Assembly (NCBI GenBank): GCA_964494475.1
Contig: CAZBRS010000003.1
Span: 81,179-145,178, forward strand
DNA: 64,000 nucleotides
Direction: 5' to 3'
Origin: CAZBRS01 sp964494475
GTDB lineage: Bacteria; Myxococcota_A; UBA9042; CAZBRS01
Shown here: one piece after another, positions 23,315 to 33,800 of the stretch
Position numbering within the stretch: position 1 is the stretch's first letter
Layout: every line of letters starts with the position of its first letter
Program-made: the position numbers and the translations under genes
The notes under the pieces: model-generated
What the model was told of the DNA's origin: nothing
The model's database searches: none
What the model saw: only the letters and a program-made list of their open reading frames with translations

Positions 23315-26300
23315 CCACGCCGTCGGCCAGGGAGACCCCCCCGCGCACGCGCCCACCCCGCAGGGGAGGCTTGCGGCGCCTCGGCCGCTGGGCCGTGCGC
23401 CTGCTGGCGACCCCCTTCCTGCTGCTCGCCCTCTCCTACCCGGTGGCCTGGTTCGCGCTCAATTCACCCGAATTCCTGACCCGCGCGCTCACGACCGTCA
23501 ACGAGGCCATCCCTGGCACCATCCGGGTACGCGAGCTGGAGTGGGGGCCCCTGCCCTGGAGGCTCCACCTCACGGGCGTTCGCATCCTGGCGCCCGGCGA
23601 CCCCGAGCCCGTGATCGCGGTGAACGACCTGGTGGTCGACCTCGCGCTGACCGACGCGCTGCGGAGCGCCCTCGCCACGCTCCTGCGGGGCGAGGGCTTC
23701 TTCCTGCCCGTCGACTCCGTGACGATGCGGGGCTACTCGTGCACGCTCACCTTCGACGACGACTTCGACCTGCGCCTGAAGCACGCGTTCGTGACCCCGA
23801 CCCCCGCTGCCGAGGAGCCCCCGGACCCCGAGGACACGGACGACGACGCCAGGGGCTTCTCGATGGACGTTCGACGGGTGGTGGGACGCGGAGGCCGCTT
23901 CCGCATCGACTACCCGGCGTGGGGAGCGTCGACCGACGGCATCGACCTGTACGCGGTGTTCCGCCTCGAGAGCGACGGGACCCCCTTCGTGCTGGCGTCG
24001 ACCGTCACGAGCCGACGGGGTGAACTGCGGGTGGGCGACGGCGGACAGCCGGTGGTCTTCCCCTTCGAGGACCTCGAGGTCCACGGCTACATGCTCGATC
24101 ACCTCTTCGAGCGCTTCGGGAGCGTCCGCTTCTCCAGCGAGGGCCTCCGGGTGCTGGCCACCGGACACCTGGCCACCGACGATCCCGCGCGCTGGTCCGA
24201 GCTCATCGCCAAGATCGAGGTGCCCGTCGACGCCCCGGGTCTGCTGCGATGGACGGGCGACCACGTGAGCCTGGCCGCGCCGGCCTCGTTCGAGGGACGC
24301 CTCGAGGGCCCCCTGGCGAGCCCGTCCCTGACCTTGGCGGCGGGGCCCCTGGCGATCACCAGCCCCTGGGTCCCGGGCCGGGTCTCGGTCGAACCGTTCC
24401 AGGCCACCCTCGCCTTCCGGCCCATCGACGACGAGCTCAGCATCTCGCGCCTGGCCTTCGCGGGCGACTGCCTGCCGGCCGTCGAGGCCCGTGGGCTGCG
24501 GTTGGGCCTGGGCTCGCTGAACATCGAGGGCGAACTGCACGCCGGCGAGCTCTCGCGCGCGTTGTGGCCGCTCGACTGGCCCGTGGTGCTCGAGGCCGTG
24601 AAGAAGGCGGGGGGCTCTCTGCGCGTGGCGGGTCAGTTGCCCCTCGGCGAGGTCTGCGGACGACGGCTGGAGCTCGACGCCGACCTCGATCTCGGTGGGC
24701 ACAGGGGATTGACGGGCCGGCTCACGTGGGACCCCACGCGCCTCGAGTTGACCGATCTGCGCCTGGCGATGGACGTGGGCGAGGCCTCGGCCACCGGCTG
24801 GATCGAGCCCGGATCGGGCCGGCTCGACCTGCGCACCGAGGGCAAGGTGCGCGACCTCGCGACGTTCGTCGAGCGCCTGCACCTGCCTCCACGGGTGGCC
24901 GGCTCGGCGGTGTGGTCGGCCGAGGCCCGCGGCGCGTGGCCCGACCTCGACGGGAGGGGTTCGCTCGACGCCACGGCGCTGCACGTGGCCGGCCTCGACC
25001 TGGGCGCCGTTCGAGCGCGGGCCACGTTCGAGGAGCGGGTGCTCCGAGCCACGCGCTTCGAGATGACGGGGCCCCTCGGCGCCTATGCCGGGCGCGGCCT
25101 CGTCGAGCTCGACGAGGCCTGGCGGCCGACGCACGTTCGGCTCGACGAGGTGCGGGCCGCGCTCGACGCGCCCTCCATCCTCCTGCCCGATCTTCCCCTC
25201 GGCGCGCGGCTCGAGGTCAGCGCGACCGACCTCGAGCTCGAGGTCTCGGCGCCGCTGGCCTCGCTTCGGGGGAACGCGACGGTGCGGGCGGCCGGCGTGT
25301 CGTGGCTGGGCGAACCCATCGGCGACGTACAGGCCGACGTGCACGCGCCCGCTGGCGGCGATCTGCGGCTCGATCGCGTCGAGGTCCGCCGAGGGGGCAA
25401 GCGCCTGCTGGCCGCGGGGCTGACCGTCGATCGCGGCCTCGAGCGCGTGGCGGGCTCGGCGTCCGTCTCGGCGACCGTGGCGGAGCTCCCGTTCCTCCAA
25501 GGCCTGCCGTTCCCGCTGTCCGCCGAGGTCGCGCTCTCGCTCAGCGTCGAGGGTGCGCTCCTCGACCCCCTGGTGAGCGGCGTGCTTCGGCTCGACGACT
25601 GGGAGGTGCGCCCGCGTCCGGGCCTGCGGGTCCGGGGCAACGAGGCCACCGTGCGCCTGTGGGGTCGGCCCTCGACCGGCCTGCACCTGGCCTCGGACGA
25701 CCTCTACCCCGGCGTGCGGCTCAGCGAGCAGTCCACGCTGCGGCCCCTCGACGTCGACCTCTTCCTCGAGGTCGAGGGCCTGCAGCCCCTCGAGTTCTTC
25801 GAGGCGGCGGCCGACCTGCCCCTCTCCATCACGCTCGGCGGCACCTACCGCGTGAGCGCCCGCTTCGGCGGGCCCGCCTCGGTCACGGTGCTCGGCCGCA
25901 TCCCGCGCCGGTCGCTCGGGGTGTCGCTGCAGGACGAAGAGGTGACCCTCTGGAACGAGGAGGAGACCGTCTTCGGCGTGTCGCCCCTGGGGCTCTTCGT
26001 GAACCGCCTCCACCTGACCGGCCAGAGCCTCGAGGCCGCCCTGTGCGGCGAGATCGGCCCCGACGGGGCGCTCGACGTGTCGGCCTCGCTGCAGGCCCGC
26101 GTCGCCAACCTGCCGGGCCTGAAGGAGTTCCTCATCGAGCGGGGCGGCGAGCTCCGGACCGAGGGGCGGGGCGACGCGGCCTCGTGCCTGCCCGACGCTG
26201 GCGGCATCCACGTGGGGGGCACGTTGGACCGACCTCGCTTCTCGGGGGCCGTGGTGCTGCAGGACCTGGCGCTGCGCCCGCGCGGCTTCGCGAGCACGAT

Positions 26301-27522
26301 CCAGGTGCCCGGCCGGGCGCGCCTGCTCGTGAGCCAGGAGGACGACGAGACCTGGGTGCGCGTCGACCCTGAGGCGCCGCTGAAGGGCGTGCTCGACGAG
26401 GGCGCCTTCGAGGTGTCCGGCTCGGCCCGCTTCCGGCGCTTCCGGTTCGAGGAGGGCTCCGTCACCGTGACCGGCGCCAACGTGGCCTATGCGCTCCCCG
26501 GCGTGACCGAGTTCACGGCCAACCCGAAGCTCACCCTCACCGCGCGCCCCGGCACCGACGACCCCTACGTGCTCTCGGGCGACGTGCGGTTCGTGAGCGG
26601 CCTGTTCTACAAGGACTTCGACCAACTGCGGCAGATGCTGACGGGAGTGCTCGGCGACCGTCACGCCGCCGCCTACTCGCGCCCCATCGACGAGCTCCTG
26701 CCCTTCGTCAAGGACCTGCGCTTCGACGTGCGCCTGCGGGGCCAGAACTACGACGTGCGCTGCCGCCTGCCGTTCGGCGAGACGGATCTGGCGTTGAACC
26801 TCGACCTCCGCCTGGCCGGTACGTACAGCCAGCCCGAGCTCTACGATCGCGTCGAGATCGTGCCCGGCTCCATGGTCACGTACCAGCTCGTGAAGCGCGA
26901 CTTCGAGGTGACCCACGGCACCCTCGACTTCACGGGCGAGCCGGCGCGCCCCGAAGTCGAGATCCGCGCCAAGACCGACATCGACGTGCTGGTGCGCGCG
27001 GGGTCCACGGGAGGCGCGACCACGGCCTGGATCGACACCGATCGCGAGGAGACGGTCACGCTCGTGCTGGCCCTCTCGGGGCGCCCCCCCGATCTGCGCT
27101 TCGACCTGTCGTCGAACCGCACCGACTTCGACCAGGAGGATCTGCAGTACCTGCTGGTGACGGGCCAGCCCAAGCAGGCGGGCAGCTCGGGCCTCGTGAG
27201 CGGCGTCAGCCTGAACCTGCTGACCCAGGATCTCGTGAAGTCGCTCTCGAGCTTCTTCCTGGCTCCCTTCCTCGACCGGGTCAGCCTGGGCTTCACGGCC
27301 GAGGGGGGCGTGAACGCCGACCTCATGACCCGGCTGGGTCGCCGCGTACAGCTTCGCACTCGCATCCTGCAGGAGGGCACCGACGTACGCTACTCGGCCG
27401 GCTTCACGTTGAAGCTGAGCGATCGCCTGAGCCTCGACGGCCGCATGAAGGCCATCGAGACCGAGGGCTTCCAGAGCCGCACCTACGAGGCCAAGCTGCG
27501 CTACCGCATCGAGGTCGACTGA
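23311..27522 (+). CDS. tamB: TamB-family translocation/assembly protein
   Basis: A very large envelope protein of 1403 residues. A basic N-terminus precedes one membrane helix (about 31-50), followed by a long chain of beta repeats and a C-terminal TamB (DUF490) domain. The last 300 residues carry the family pattern: AKTDIDVLVRAG, TVTLVLALSGRPPDLRF, EDLQYLLVTGQ, LLTQDLVKSL, and the end SLDGRMKAIE and YRIEVD. TamB spans the periplasm and works with TamA (or BamA) in outer-membrane protein insertion or phospholipid transport. The GTG start at 23311 overlaps the AsmA-like stop, and the next gene follows after one base. Length is at the upper end of the family. Confidence 0.9.
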   Translation: MTTPSARETPPRTRPPRRGGLRRLGRWAVRLLATPFLLLALSYPVAWFALNSPEFLTRALTTVNEAIPGTIRVRELEWGPLPWRLHLTGVRILAPGDPEPVIAVNDLVVDLALTDALRSALATLLRGEGFFLPVDSVTMRGYSCTLTFDDDFDLRLKHAFVTPTPAAEEPPDPEDTDDDARGFSMDVRRVVGRGGRFRIDYPAWGASTDGIDLYAVFRLESDGTPFVLASTVTSRRGELRVGDGGQPVVFPFEDLEVHGYMLDHLFERFGSVRFSSEGLRVLATGHLATDDPARWSELIAKIEVPVDAPGLLRWTGDHVSLAAPASFEGRLEGPLASPSLTLAAGPLAITSPWVPGRVSVEPFQATLAFRPIDDELSISRLAFAGDCLPAVEARGLRLGLGSLNIEGELHAGELSRALWPLDWPVVLEAVKKAGGSLRVAGQLPLGEVCGRRLELDADLDLGGHRGLTGRLTWDPTRLELTDLRLAMDVGEASATGWIEPGSGRLDLRTEGKVRDLATFVERLHLPPRVAGSAVWSAEARGAWPDLDGRGSLDATALHVAGLDLGAVRARATFEERVLRATRFEMTGPLGAYAGRGLVELDEAWRPTHVRLDEVRAALDAPSILLPDLPLGARLEVSATDLELEVSAPLASLRGNATVRAAGVSWLGEPIGDVQADVHAPAGGDLRLDRVEVRRGGKRLLAAGLTVDRGLERVAGSASVSATVAELPFLQGLPFPLSAEVALSLSVEGALLDPLVSGVLRLDDWEVRPRPGLRVRGNEATVRLWGRPSTGLHLASDDLYPGVRLSEQSTLRPLDVDLFLEVEGLQPLEFFEAAADLPLSITLGGTYRVSARFGGPASVTVLGRIPRRSLGVSLQDEEVTLWNEEETVFGVSPLGLFVNRLHLTGQSLEAALCGEIGPDGALDVSASLQARVANLPGLKEFLIERGGELRTEGRGDAASCLPDAGGIHVGGTLDRPRFSGAVVLQDLALRPRGFASTIQVPGRARLLVSQEDDETWVRVDPEAPLKGVLDEGAFEVSGSARFRRFRFEEGSVTVTGANVAYALPGVTEFTANPKLTLTARPGTDDPYVLSGDVRFVSGLFYKDFDQLRQMLTGVLGDRHAAAYSRPIDELLPFVKDLRFDVRLRGQNYDVRCRLPFGETDLALNLDLRLAGTYSQPELYDRVEIVPGSMVTYQLVKRDFEVTHGTLDFTGEPARPEVEIRAKTDIDVLVRAGSTGGATTAWIDTDREETVTLVLALSGRPPDLRFDLSSNRTDFDQEDLQYLLVTGQPKQAGSSGLVSGVSLNLLTQDLVKSLSSFFLAPFLDRVSLGFTAEGGVNADLMTRLGRRVQLRTRILQEGTDVRYSAGFTLKLSDRLSLDGRMKAIETEGFQSRTYEAKLRYRIEVD

Positions 27523-27523
27523 C

Positions 27524-30500
27524 GTGAACCGGCCCCGCACCAGGAGGCTCGCCCTGTTCTTGGGGCTCTTGCTGGCGGCAGCGCCCCGCCTCGCGGCGCA
27601 GGTCGTCTCGGTCGAGGGCGTGCCCGACGCCGGCCCCTGCCTCGGACACCCGCTGGCCGACGTGCGCGTGACCGCCTGCACCCTCGATCGCTGCGCCGAC
27701 CCCGACTTCGTGGCGTCCCTGGTGGGCTCGCTCGGGCTGTTGCCGGGCCTGGTGCTGCAGGTCGACGACCTCGCGCGCGCCAGCGGAAGGCTCGCGGCGC
27801 TGCAGGTCTTTCGCGGGATCGAGCTCCGCTGCGTGGCCGCCTCGGGCGATCCGCCGTCACCCGCGGAGGGGCTCGTGGCTCCGGTCGTCCTCGAGCTCTC
27901 GCTCGAGGGACGGTACGTGGTCGACGACGTCACGATCAGCGGCCATCGCGACCTGTACAAGTCCGACATCCTGAAGCGCACCTACCTGCGCGCAGGCCAG
28001 TACCTGGAAGACGCGTCGCCCGACGCCGAGGCGTTCCGCAGCCAGGCCCGCGCCCTGGAGGCGCTGCACGAGCGCGAGGGCTTCGAGGGCGCGAAGGTCG
28101 AGGTCGTGCCCGTCCCGCTCCCGAACAACCGCGTCCGCGTCGAGATCCGAATCCAGCCGGGCCTCCGCCACGTGCTCGAGCGCATCGACGTGACGCTGGG
28201 CGAGCCCGACCCCTCGTCGGGATGCGCGGCGCTCGGAGAAAGCGAGGTGCGCTCGGCCTTCGGCCTGAAGGCCGGCGCGACGCTGACCCCCAAGGTGCTG
28301 AAGGACGCGCGCCGCGCGCTGCTCGCTCGACTCTGGGCGCACGGCGCGACCAATGCCCGGGTGACGACCGAGCTCGACGAGGAGGGGTCGATCGTCCGCC
28401 TCGCCGTGCACCACTCGCAGTGCTGGCGCGTGCAGTTCTGGACGTCGCGGGACGATCCGGCGCGGCCCTACGTGCCCGCCGACCCGTCGGACTGGCGCGA
28501 CGTGCTCACGTTCAAGGAGAGCGGGACCTTCGACTGGGAGGAGGCCGAGATCGGTCGCCTGGCCCTGATCGATCACCTGCGCGAGCGCGGCTACGTCGAC
28601 GCCCGCGTGACGATGGAGGTGCGCACGCTCCCGACCGACGGCAGCCCCGCCGTGCTCGGCCAGGTCGACTACTTCCTCGACCTCGGGCGCCCACCGACCA
28701 TCGACCGCATCACCTTCGTGGGCCGCGAGCACCTGGCCGAGTCCGACCTGCGCGAGCTGATGCAGACCGAGGAGTACAGCCTGTTCTCGCAGGGAGGCAC
28801 GCTGCTGGTCGAGCAGCTCTTCTCGGACCTGGGCCGCATCGCCGAGCGTTACCGGGCCGAGGGCTTCCACGCCTTCGCGTTCGAGGGCGCCCGCGCCGAC
28901 GACGACACGCGCCAGCGCATCGAGCGCAACCCCGACCCTGCCGTCGGCGGCCCGGGCGACCAGGGGACCGAGCGCGAGGTGTGGCGCTGGTCCCGTGGCG
29001 AGTTGGCGTTCGATCTGGTGCGCCGGAAGGGCAAGGGCGGGGTCGAGGTCCAGATTCGGTTGCTCGAGGGACCCCGCAGCGTGCTCGAGGCCGTCGACGT
29101 GGCGGGGGCCTCGCGCCTCAGCGAGGAGCGGCTGCGCCGCGCGCTCGGCCTGACCGCCAACCTGCCCTGGAGCCTGCCGGTGCTGCAGCGCCTCGAGGGC
29201 GCGCTGCGCAACACGTACAGCGCGCGGGGCTTCTCGATGATGACCTTCGAGAGCCGCTGCGCCGCGCGCGAACCCGACGTGGAGTGGGGGCCCTGCGACG
29301 TCGACCGCCTGAAGAGCCGACGCGTCCTGCTGCGCTTCACCATCGACGAGGGCGAGAAGGCCGTCGTCCGGCACGTCTTCGTCTTCGGCAACCGCGTGAC
29401 GCGCTCGTCGTTCGTGCTGGCCAGCCTGCCGAAGCCCGGAGAACCCTACGACATCGAGCGCGTGCGCGCCGGCATCACCGACCTGCGCAACACCGGCCTG
29501 TTCGCGTCGGTGCAGGCCAGCGCGCTCGGCCCCGACGAGCAGCCCCCGAGCCGCGACGTGACCCTGGTCGTGCACGTCGAAGAGCTCGACTACCAGACGT
29601 TCGACGTGGCCGCCGGCTTCGAGACCATCAACCGCCCCGGCGAGAGCGCGCCGGCCTTCGTCTCGACCCTCGTGCGCAACAGCGTGGCGGTCGCCGACGC
29701 CTCGCTCACGGGCAACGAGGAGCCCTTCCTGACCGAACTGCCCGACCTGTTGATCACGGCCGAGGTGGCGTACACCAACATGAACTTCCTGGGCCGCGCC
29801 CGCCAGCTCTACGTGCCGCTCAAGTACGGCTTCTCGATGACGCATCCCCTCCGCTACGCCTCGTTCGCGCCCATGTACACCGACCCCTACTTCACGCGCC
29901 CGCGCCTCACGTTGCAGGTCTCGCCCTTCGTCACCTACGACCGCGCCACCGAGGCCATCGACAAGGCGCTGCTCGGGCTGACCACGGCGCTCTCGAAGTC
30001 GTTCCTGGGGCACTTCCACGTGTCGCTCGGCTACGAGATCTCCGAGATCACCTACCGCCTGCCCGGCGACCCCGTGCGCGGCGACTGGAGCCCCTGGGGC
30101 CTGCAGAACAAGGTGAACCTGCGCGGCTCGATCACGTACCTCGACAACCCCATCCACCCCACGCGCGGCGTCTTCCTCGGCGCGAGCACCACCTACCTGA
30201 ACGCGCTGCAGCAGGGCGACTTCCGCAACTTCGTGAAGTGGGATCTGCAGGTGAAGGGCTTCCTGCCCGTGCGCCGTTGGCTGGTCATCGGCTCGATGGC
30301 GCGCTACGCCGACAGCCGCTCGTTCGAGGGCGCCGCCCTGCCCGACTACGAGCGCTACAAGCTGGGCGGCTCGAAGGGCCTGCGCGGCTTCGACGACGAC
30401 GCCGTGACCCAGTACTACGCCGACGGCTCCCTGCGCTACGCGCCCGTCGAGACCGTCGACGGCGAGACCCGCGCGGTGCAGGCGCTGCAACCCTTCGGTG

Positions 30501-30832
30501 GCGACGTGCTGATCCAGGGCTCCGAAGAGCTGCGCGTGCCCATCTGGCGCGCCATGGGGCTGTGGGCCGGGGGCTTCTTCGATTGGGGCGCCGTGGCCGA
30601 GCGCGCGGTCGAGCTGCACGCCAAAAGCTTCCGCACCTCCGCGGGCTTCGGTCTGCGCTGGCTGCTCGGCGGCCAGGTGCCCCTGCGCATCGACTACGGC
30701 TTCAAGCTCGAGCGGCGCTGCGAGAAGCTGGGCTACGCCGACCCCGCCAACGCCACGGCGGCCGACGAGCCGGTGTGCCTGGCGAAGGAGAACCTGGGCG
30801 CGCTGCACTTCGGGTTCTTGTATACGTTCTGA
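27524..30832 (+). CDS. Omp85-family outer-membrane protein (TamA/BamA-like)
   Basis: A 1102-residue protein with a signal peptide (about 1-25, ending RLAAQ). Residues 120-690 are a long series of POTRA-type repeats (VDDVTISGHRDLYKSDIL, LERIDVTLGE, IDRITFVGREHLAESDLRELM, VRHVFVFGNRVTRSSFVLASL). The C-terminal 16-strand Omp85 barrel has a GGSKGLRGFDDD loop equivalent to the VRGF lid motif. It is far longer than typical TamA (about 580) because of additional POTRA units. It follows TamB after one base, so TamB and TamA are produced as a unit. Regions rich in Asp/Glu between repeats may be species-specific. Confidence 0.92.
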   Translation: MNRPRTRRLALFLGLLLAAAPRLAAQVVSVEGVPDAGPCLGHPLADVRVTACTLDRCADPDFVASLVGSLGLLPGLVLQVDDLARASGRLAALQVFRGIELRCVAASGDPPSPAEGLVAPVVLELSLEGRYVVDDVTISGHRDLYKSDILKRTYLRAGQYLEDASPDAEAFRSQARALEALHEREGFEGAKVEVVPVPLPNNRVRVEIRIQPGLRHVLERIDVTLGEPDPSSGCAALGESEVRSAFGLKAGATLTPKVLKDARRALLARLWAHGATNARVTTELDEEGSIVRLAVHHSQCWRVQFWTSRDDPARPYVPADPSDWRDVLTFKESGTFDWEEAEIGRLALIDHLRERGYVDARVTMEVRTLPTDGSPAVLGQVDYFLDLGRPPTIDRITFVGREHLAESDLRELMQTEEYSLFSQGGTLLVEQLFSDLGRIAERYRAEGFHAFAFEGARADDDTRQRIERNPDPAVGGPGDQGTEREVWRWSRGELAFDLVRRKGKGGVEVQIRLLEGPRSVLEAVDVAGASRLSEERLRRALGLTANLPWSLPVLQRLEGALRNTYSARGFSMMTFESRCAAREPDVEWGPCDVDRLKSRRVLLRFTIDEGEKAVVRHVFVFGNRVTRSSFVLASLPKPGEPYDIERVRAGITDLRNTGLFASVQASALGPDEQPPSRDVTLVVHVEELDYQTFDVAAGFETINRPGESAPAFVSTLVRNSVAVADASLTGNEEPFLTELPDLLITAEVAYTNMNFLGRARQLYVPLKYGFSMTHPLRYASFAPMYTDPYFTRPRLTLQVSPFVTYDRATEAIDKALLGLTTALSKSFLGHFHVSLGYEISEITYRLPGDPVRGDWSPWGLQNKVNLRGSITYLDNPIHPTRGVFLGASTTYLNALQQGDFRNFVKWDLQVKGFLPVRRWLVIGSMARYADSRSFEGAALPDYERYKLGGSKGLRGFDDDAVTQYYADGSLRYAPVETVDGETRAVQALQPFGGDVLIQGSEELRVPIWRAMGLWAGGFFDWGAVAERAVELHAKSFRTSAGFGLRWLLGGQVPLRIDYGFKLERRCEKLGYADPANATAADEPVCLAKENLGALHFGFLYTF

Positions 30833-30844
30833 CCGCCCGGCGGT
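30832..30844. terminator. Small hairpin between convergent genes
   Basis: ACCGCC and GGCGGT around a single C sit between the TamA-like stop and the convergent spermidine-synthase gene. The stem has almost no loop space and no T-run, so its role is uncertain. Confidence 0.15.
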
Positions 30845-30851
30845 CCGCCCC

Positions 30852-33800
30852 TCAGCGGCTCGCGGTCCCTCGGAGCAGCGCGCTGGCCGGATACACCCCC
30901 GGGTGCCTCGCCACGAACCGCAGGAGCGGCTCCCGCGCCTTGGGATCTTCCTCCAGGGCCGCGTTCAGGCCCCACAACAGGTCGCGCAGGTCGGCCAGGG
31001 CCAGGGGCTGCTTCAGCCAGCCCGTGGGGTCGGGCACGGGCGCGGCGGGGAGCGGCGTGGGCCAGGCGGCCAGCACGTCGTGGCGGCCGGCGCGGGCCAG
31101 GGCCACGAAGACGTCGCGCAGGAACGTGGGGTCGGCGCTCGCGGCGCCGGGCGTGCCCAGCCAGGCGCCGAGGGCCTCGACGAAAGGCACGGCGTTCGGC
31201 TCGTAGAACATGGAGGTGGCGTGGGCCAGCAGCCAGGCCTGGGCCTCGAGCCAGGCGCGCTCGGGCCTGGGAGCCGCCGCCACCAGGGCCTCGACGTTCG
31301 GCTCGCCGTGCCGCGCGAAGAGCTGTTGCCCGAAGGCGTCGCCCGGGAAGAGCAGGCGCCAGGCCCAGGCGAGCGAGCGCAGCAGCGCGCGGTCGGTGGT
31401 GCCCTGGCGCGCCTCGAGGTAGGCCACCAGGGCCTCGATGGTCTTCGACGACAGGCGGTGCGCGCGGATCACGTCGGCCAGGTGCGTGCGGTTGCGGTCG
31501 AGCGGCGCCAGGCGCTCGTCGACGCGCCACAGCAGGTTCGAACGGGCGCCCGCGAAGAAGGCCTTCGGGGCGGCGTACTCGAGCACGGGCCGGGTGTCGG
31601 AGTTGAAGGGCGGCTCGCCGGGGAAGAGCTTGCGGAAGCGCCCGGCCGAGAGGATCTGGTTCGCGAGCAGCACCTCGGCGTCGTGCAGGGGCTGGCCCAC
31701 CACCTCGCGGTTCAGGTCGTCGTGCACCGCAGGCAGCGCCAGGCGGGAGCGCACGTGCGCCAGGTCGAGCTTCAGGGGCTCGGCCGAGGCCACCACCAGG
31801 ATGTCGCGCGTGTTGCACTGCCACAGCTCGACGTTCGGGAACACGGCGGCGAGCGTGTTGAGGATGACGCGCAGGAGGGCGTCGTTCAGCTCGTACAGGT
31901 GCACCCACTGCACGAGCACGCCGCCCGGCGCGAGGTGCGCGCGGATCTCGGTGAAGTACTCGAGGCTGAACAGGTTGCCGATGCCGGCGATCCACGGGTT
32001 CGAGGGCTCGCTGACGATGACGTCCCAGCGATCGTCGGGCTTCAGCTTGAAGAACTCCTTGGCGTCGCCCACGTGCAGGCGAAAGCGCGGGTCCTCGAGC
32101 AGGTTGCCGTTGTAGGGCGCGAAGTAGCGGGCGCCCTCGACCACCGTGTCGGCGATCTCGACCAGGTCGACGTCGGCGCCCGGGTGGGTGAGCACGGCCG
32201 AGGCCGTGATGCCGCTTCCGAGCCCGATGATCATGGCGTGCTTCGCGGCGGGGTTCAGGAACATGCCGAGGTGCCCCAGCCACAGCTGGGTGGTCATGTC
32301 GTGGCCCGTGCCCGCGTCGGTCTTGCCGTTGACCTTCAGGTACAGGTGGTCGGTGCGCGTGTCGCGGATGACCGCCACCGACGTGTCGGCGCCGTCGCGG
32401 GCGTACTCGACCCGGAAGGGCTTCAGCTCGCCCAGCATGGCCTCGAACGACTCGGCGGCGAACTGCTTGTGCCGGAAGAGGCCGAAGTGCAACGCCAGCG
32501 GGCTCCAGGCGGGCAGCACCGCCAGCGCGAGCGCGAGGGCGGCCAGCACGCCGGCCGACGTACCCACGCGACGCGCGCGCGGCAGGTCGGAGGCCCAGAA
32601 CAACAAGACCCCGAGCAGCGCCGACAGCACGAGGCCGAGCTCGAGCGCGTGCCGGAGCCCCAGCGCCGGCAAGAGCACGAGGCCCGTGAGGACCGAGCCC
32701 ACCACGGTGCCGAGGGTGTTGATCGAGAAGACCGAGCCCACGCGGCGGGCGACGCGGCCGACATCGTCGACGCGCACGCGGCTGGCCAGCGGCAGCGTCA
32801 TGCCGATGAAGAAGGTGGGCAGGAACATGAGCGCCACCGACACGGCCACCTGGATGGCCAGATAACCCCAGAAGGCCTCGGGCGAACGGGGCAGCAGGGA
32901 CGCAATGGCCGCGAAGGTGTAGGGCAGCCGATCGTAGAGCGGGATGAGGGGCAGGATGGAGGCGAACACACCGACCTCGGCCCAGGCGAGCCAGCGCACG
33001 GGATCGTGCCGCTCGCCGAAGGTGCGGCCCACGGCCCAGGCACCCGCCGTGATGCCCGCGATGAAGGTCAGGAGCATGATCGAGAACGAGTACGCCGACG
33101 AGCCGAGCACGAGCGACAGGAGGCGCACCCACACGAGCTCGTAGAGCATGGACGCGCCACCCGAGACACCGATGGCGACGAAGACGGCGCGCTGCTGCCG
33201 ACGGGTGAACGTGCGCGCCTCGGACTCCGGGGCGAGCACGCCCTCCGGGGCCGAGACGACGGCAGGCGTGGGGCAGGGAGCGATCGGCGCGGCCGCGCGA
33301 AGGCGCCGCGAGGCCACCAGGAAGGCCGCGGCCAGCCCGATGTTGAGGAGCGCGCTCAGGCGGATGGTCCAGGCGAAGCCGAGGGCCGGCACCAGCACGA
33401 AGCCACCGAGCACCACGCCGAGCACGGCGCCCAGGCTGTTGACCGTGTACAGGTGGGCCACCGACACCGTCACGTCGGACAGGCTGCGCACGATGGCGCG
33501 CGTGAGCACCGGCAGCGTGCCCCCCATGAGGAAGGTGGGGACCAGCACCACCGACGCCGACAGCGCCACCTTCAGGGGCAGCGTGAGCGGGTCGCCGAAG
33601 CCCAGAGGGCCGGCCAGGCGCACGTACAGGTCGCCCAGCACGGCGAAGAGCTCGGGGAAGAAGAAGCACGCGAGCCCCACGCCGAGCTCGAGGCGCGCGT
33701 AGAGGCCGAGCGGGTCGGGGCTGCGATCGGCGCGCGGCGCGAGCAACCAGTTGCCGAGGGCCAGCCCCCCCATGAAGGTGGCGAGCACGACCGTCTGCGC

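Noticed and set aside
23464..27981. Very long open frame (about 1500 codons) on the minus strand opposite the TamB gene
   Set aside because: Antisense shadow of a high-GC gene; the plus strand carries a full TamB with coherent domains and the minus frame has Arg/Gly/Ala/His-rich composition without motifs.
27857..30808. Long minus-strand open frame opposite the TamA-like gene
   Set aside because: Codon-position shadow only; no recognisable domain and no ribosome-binding site.
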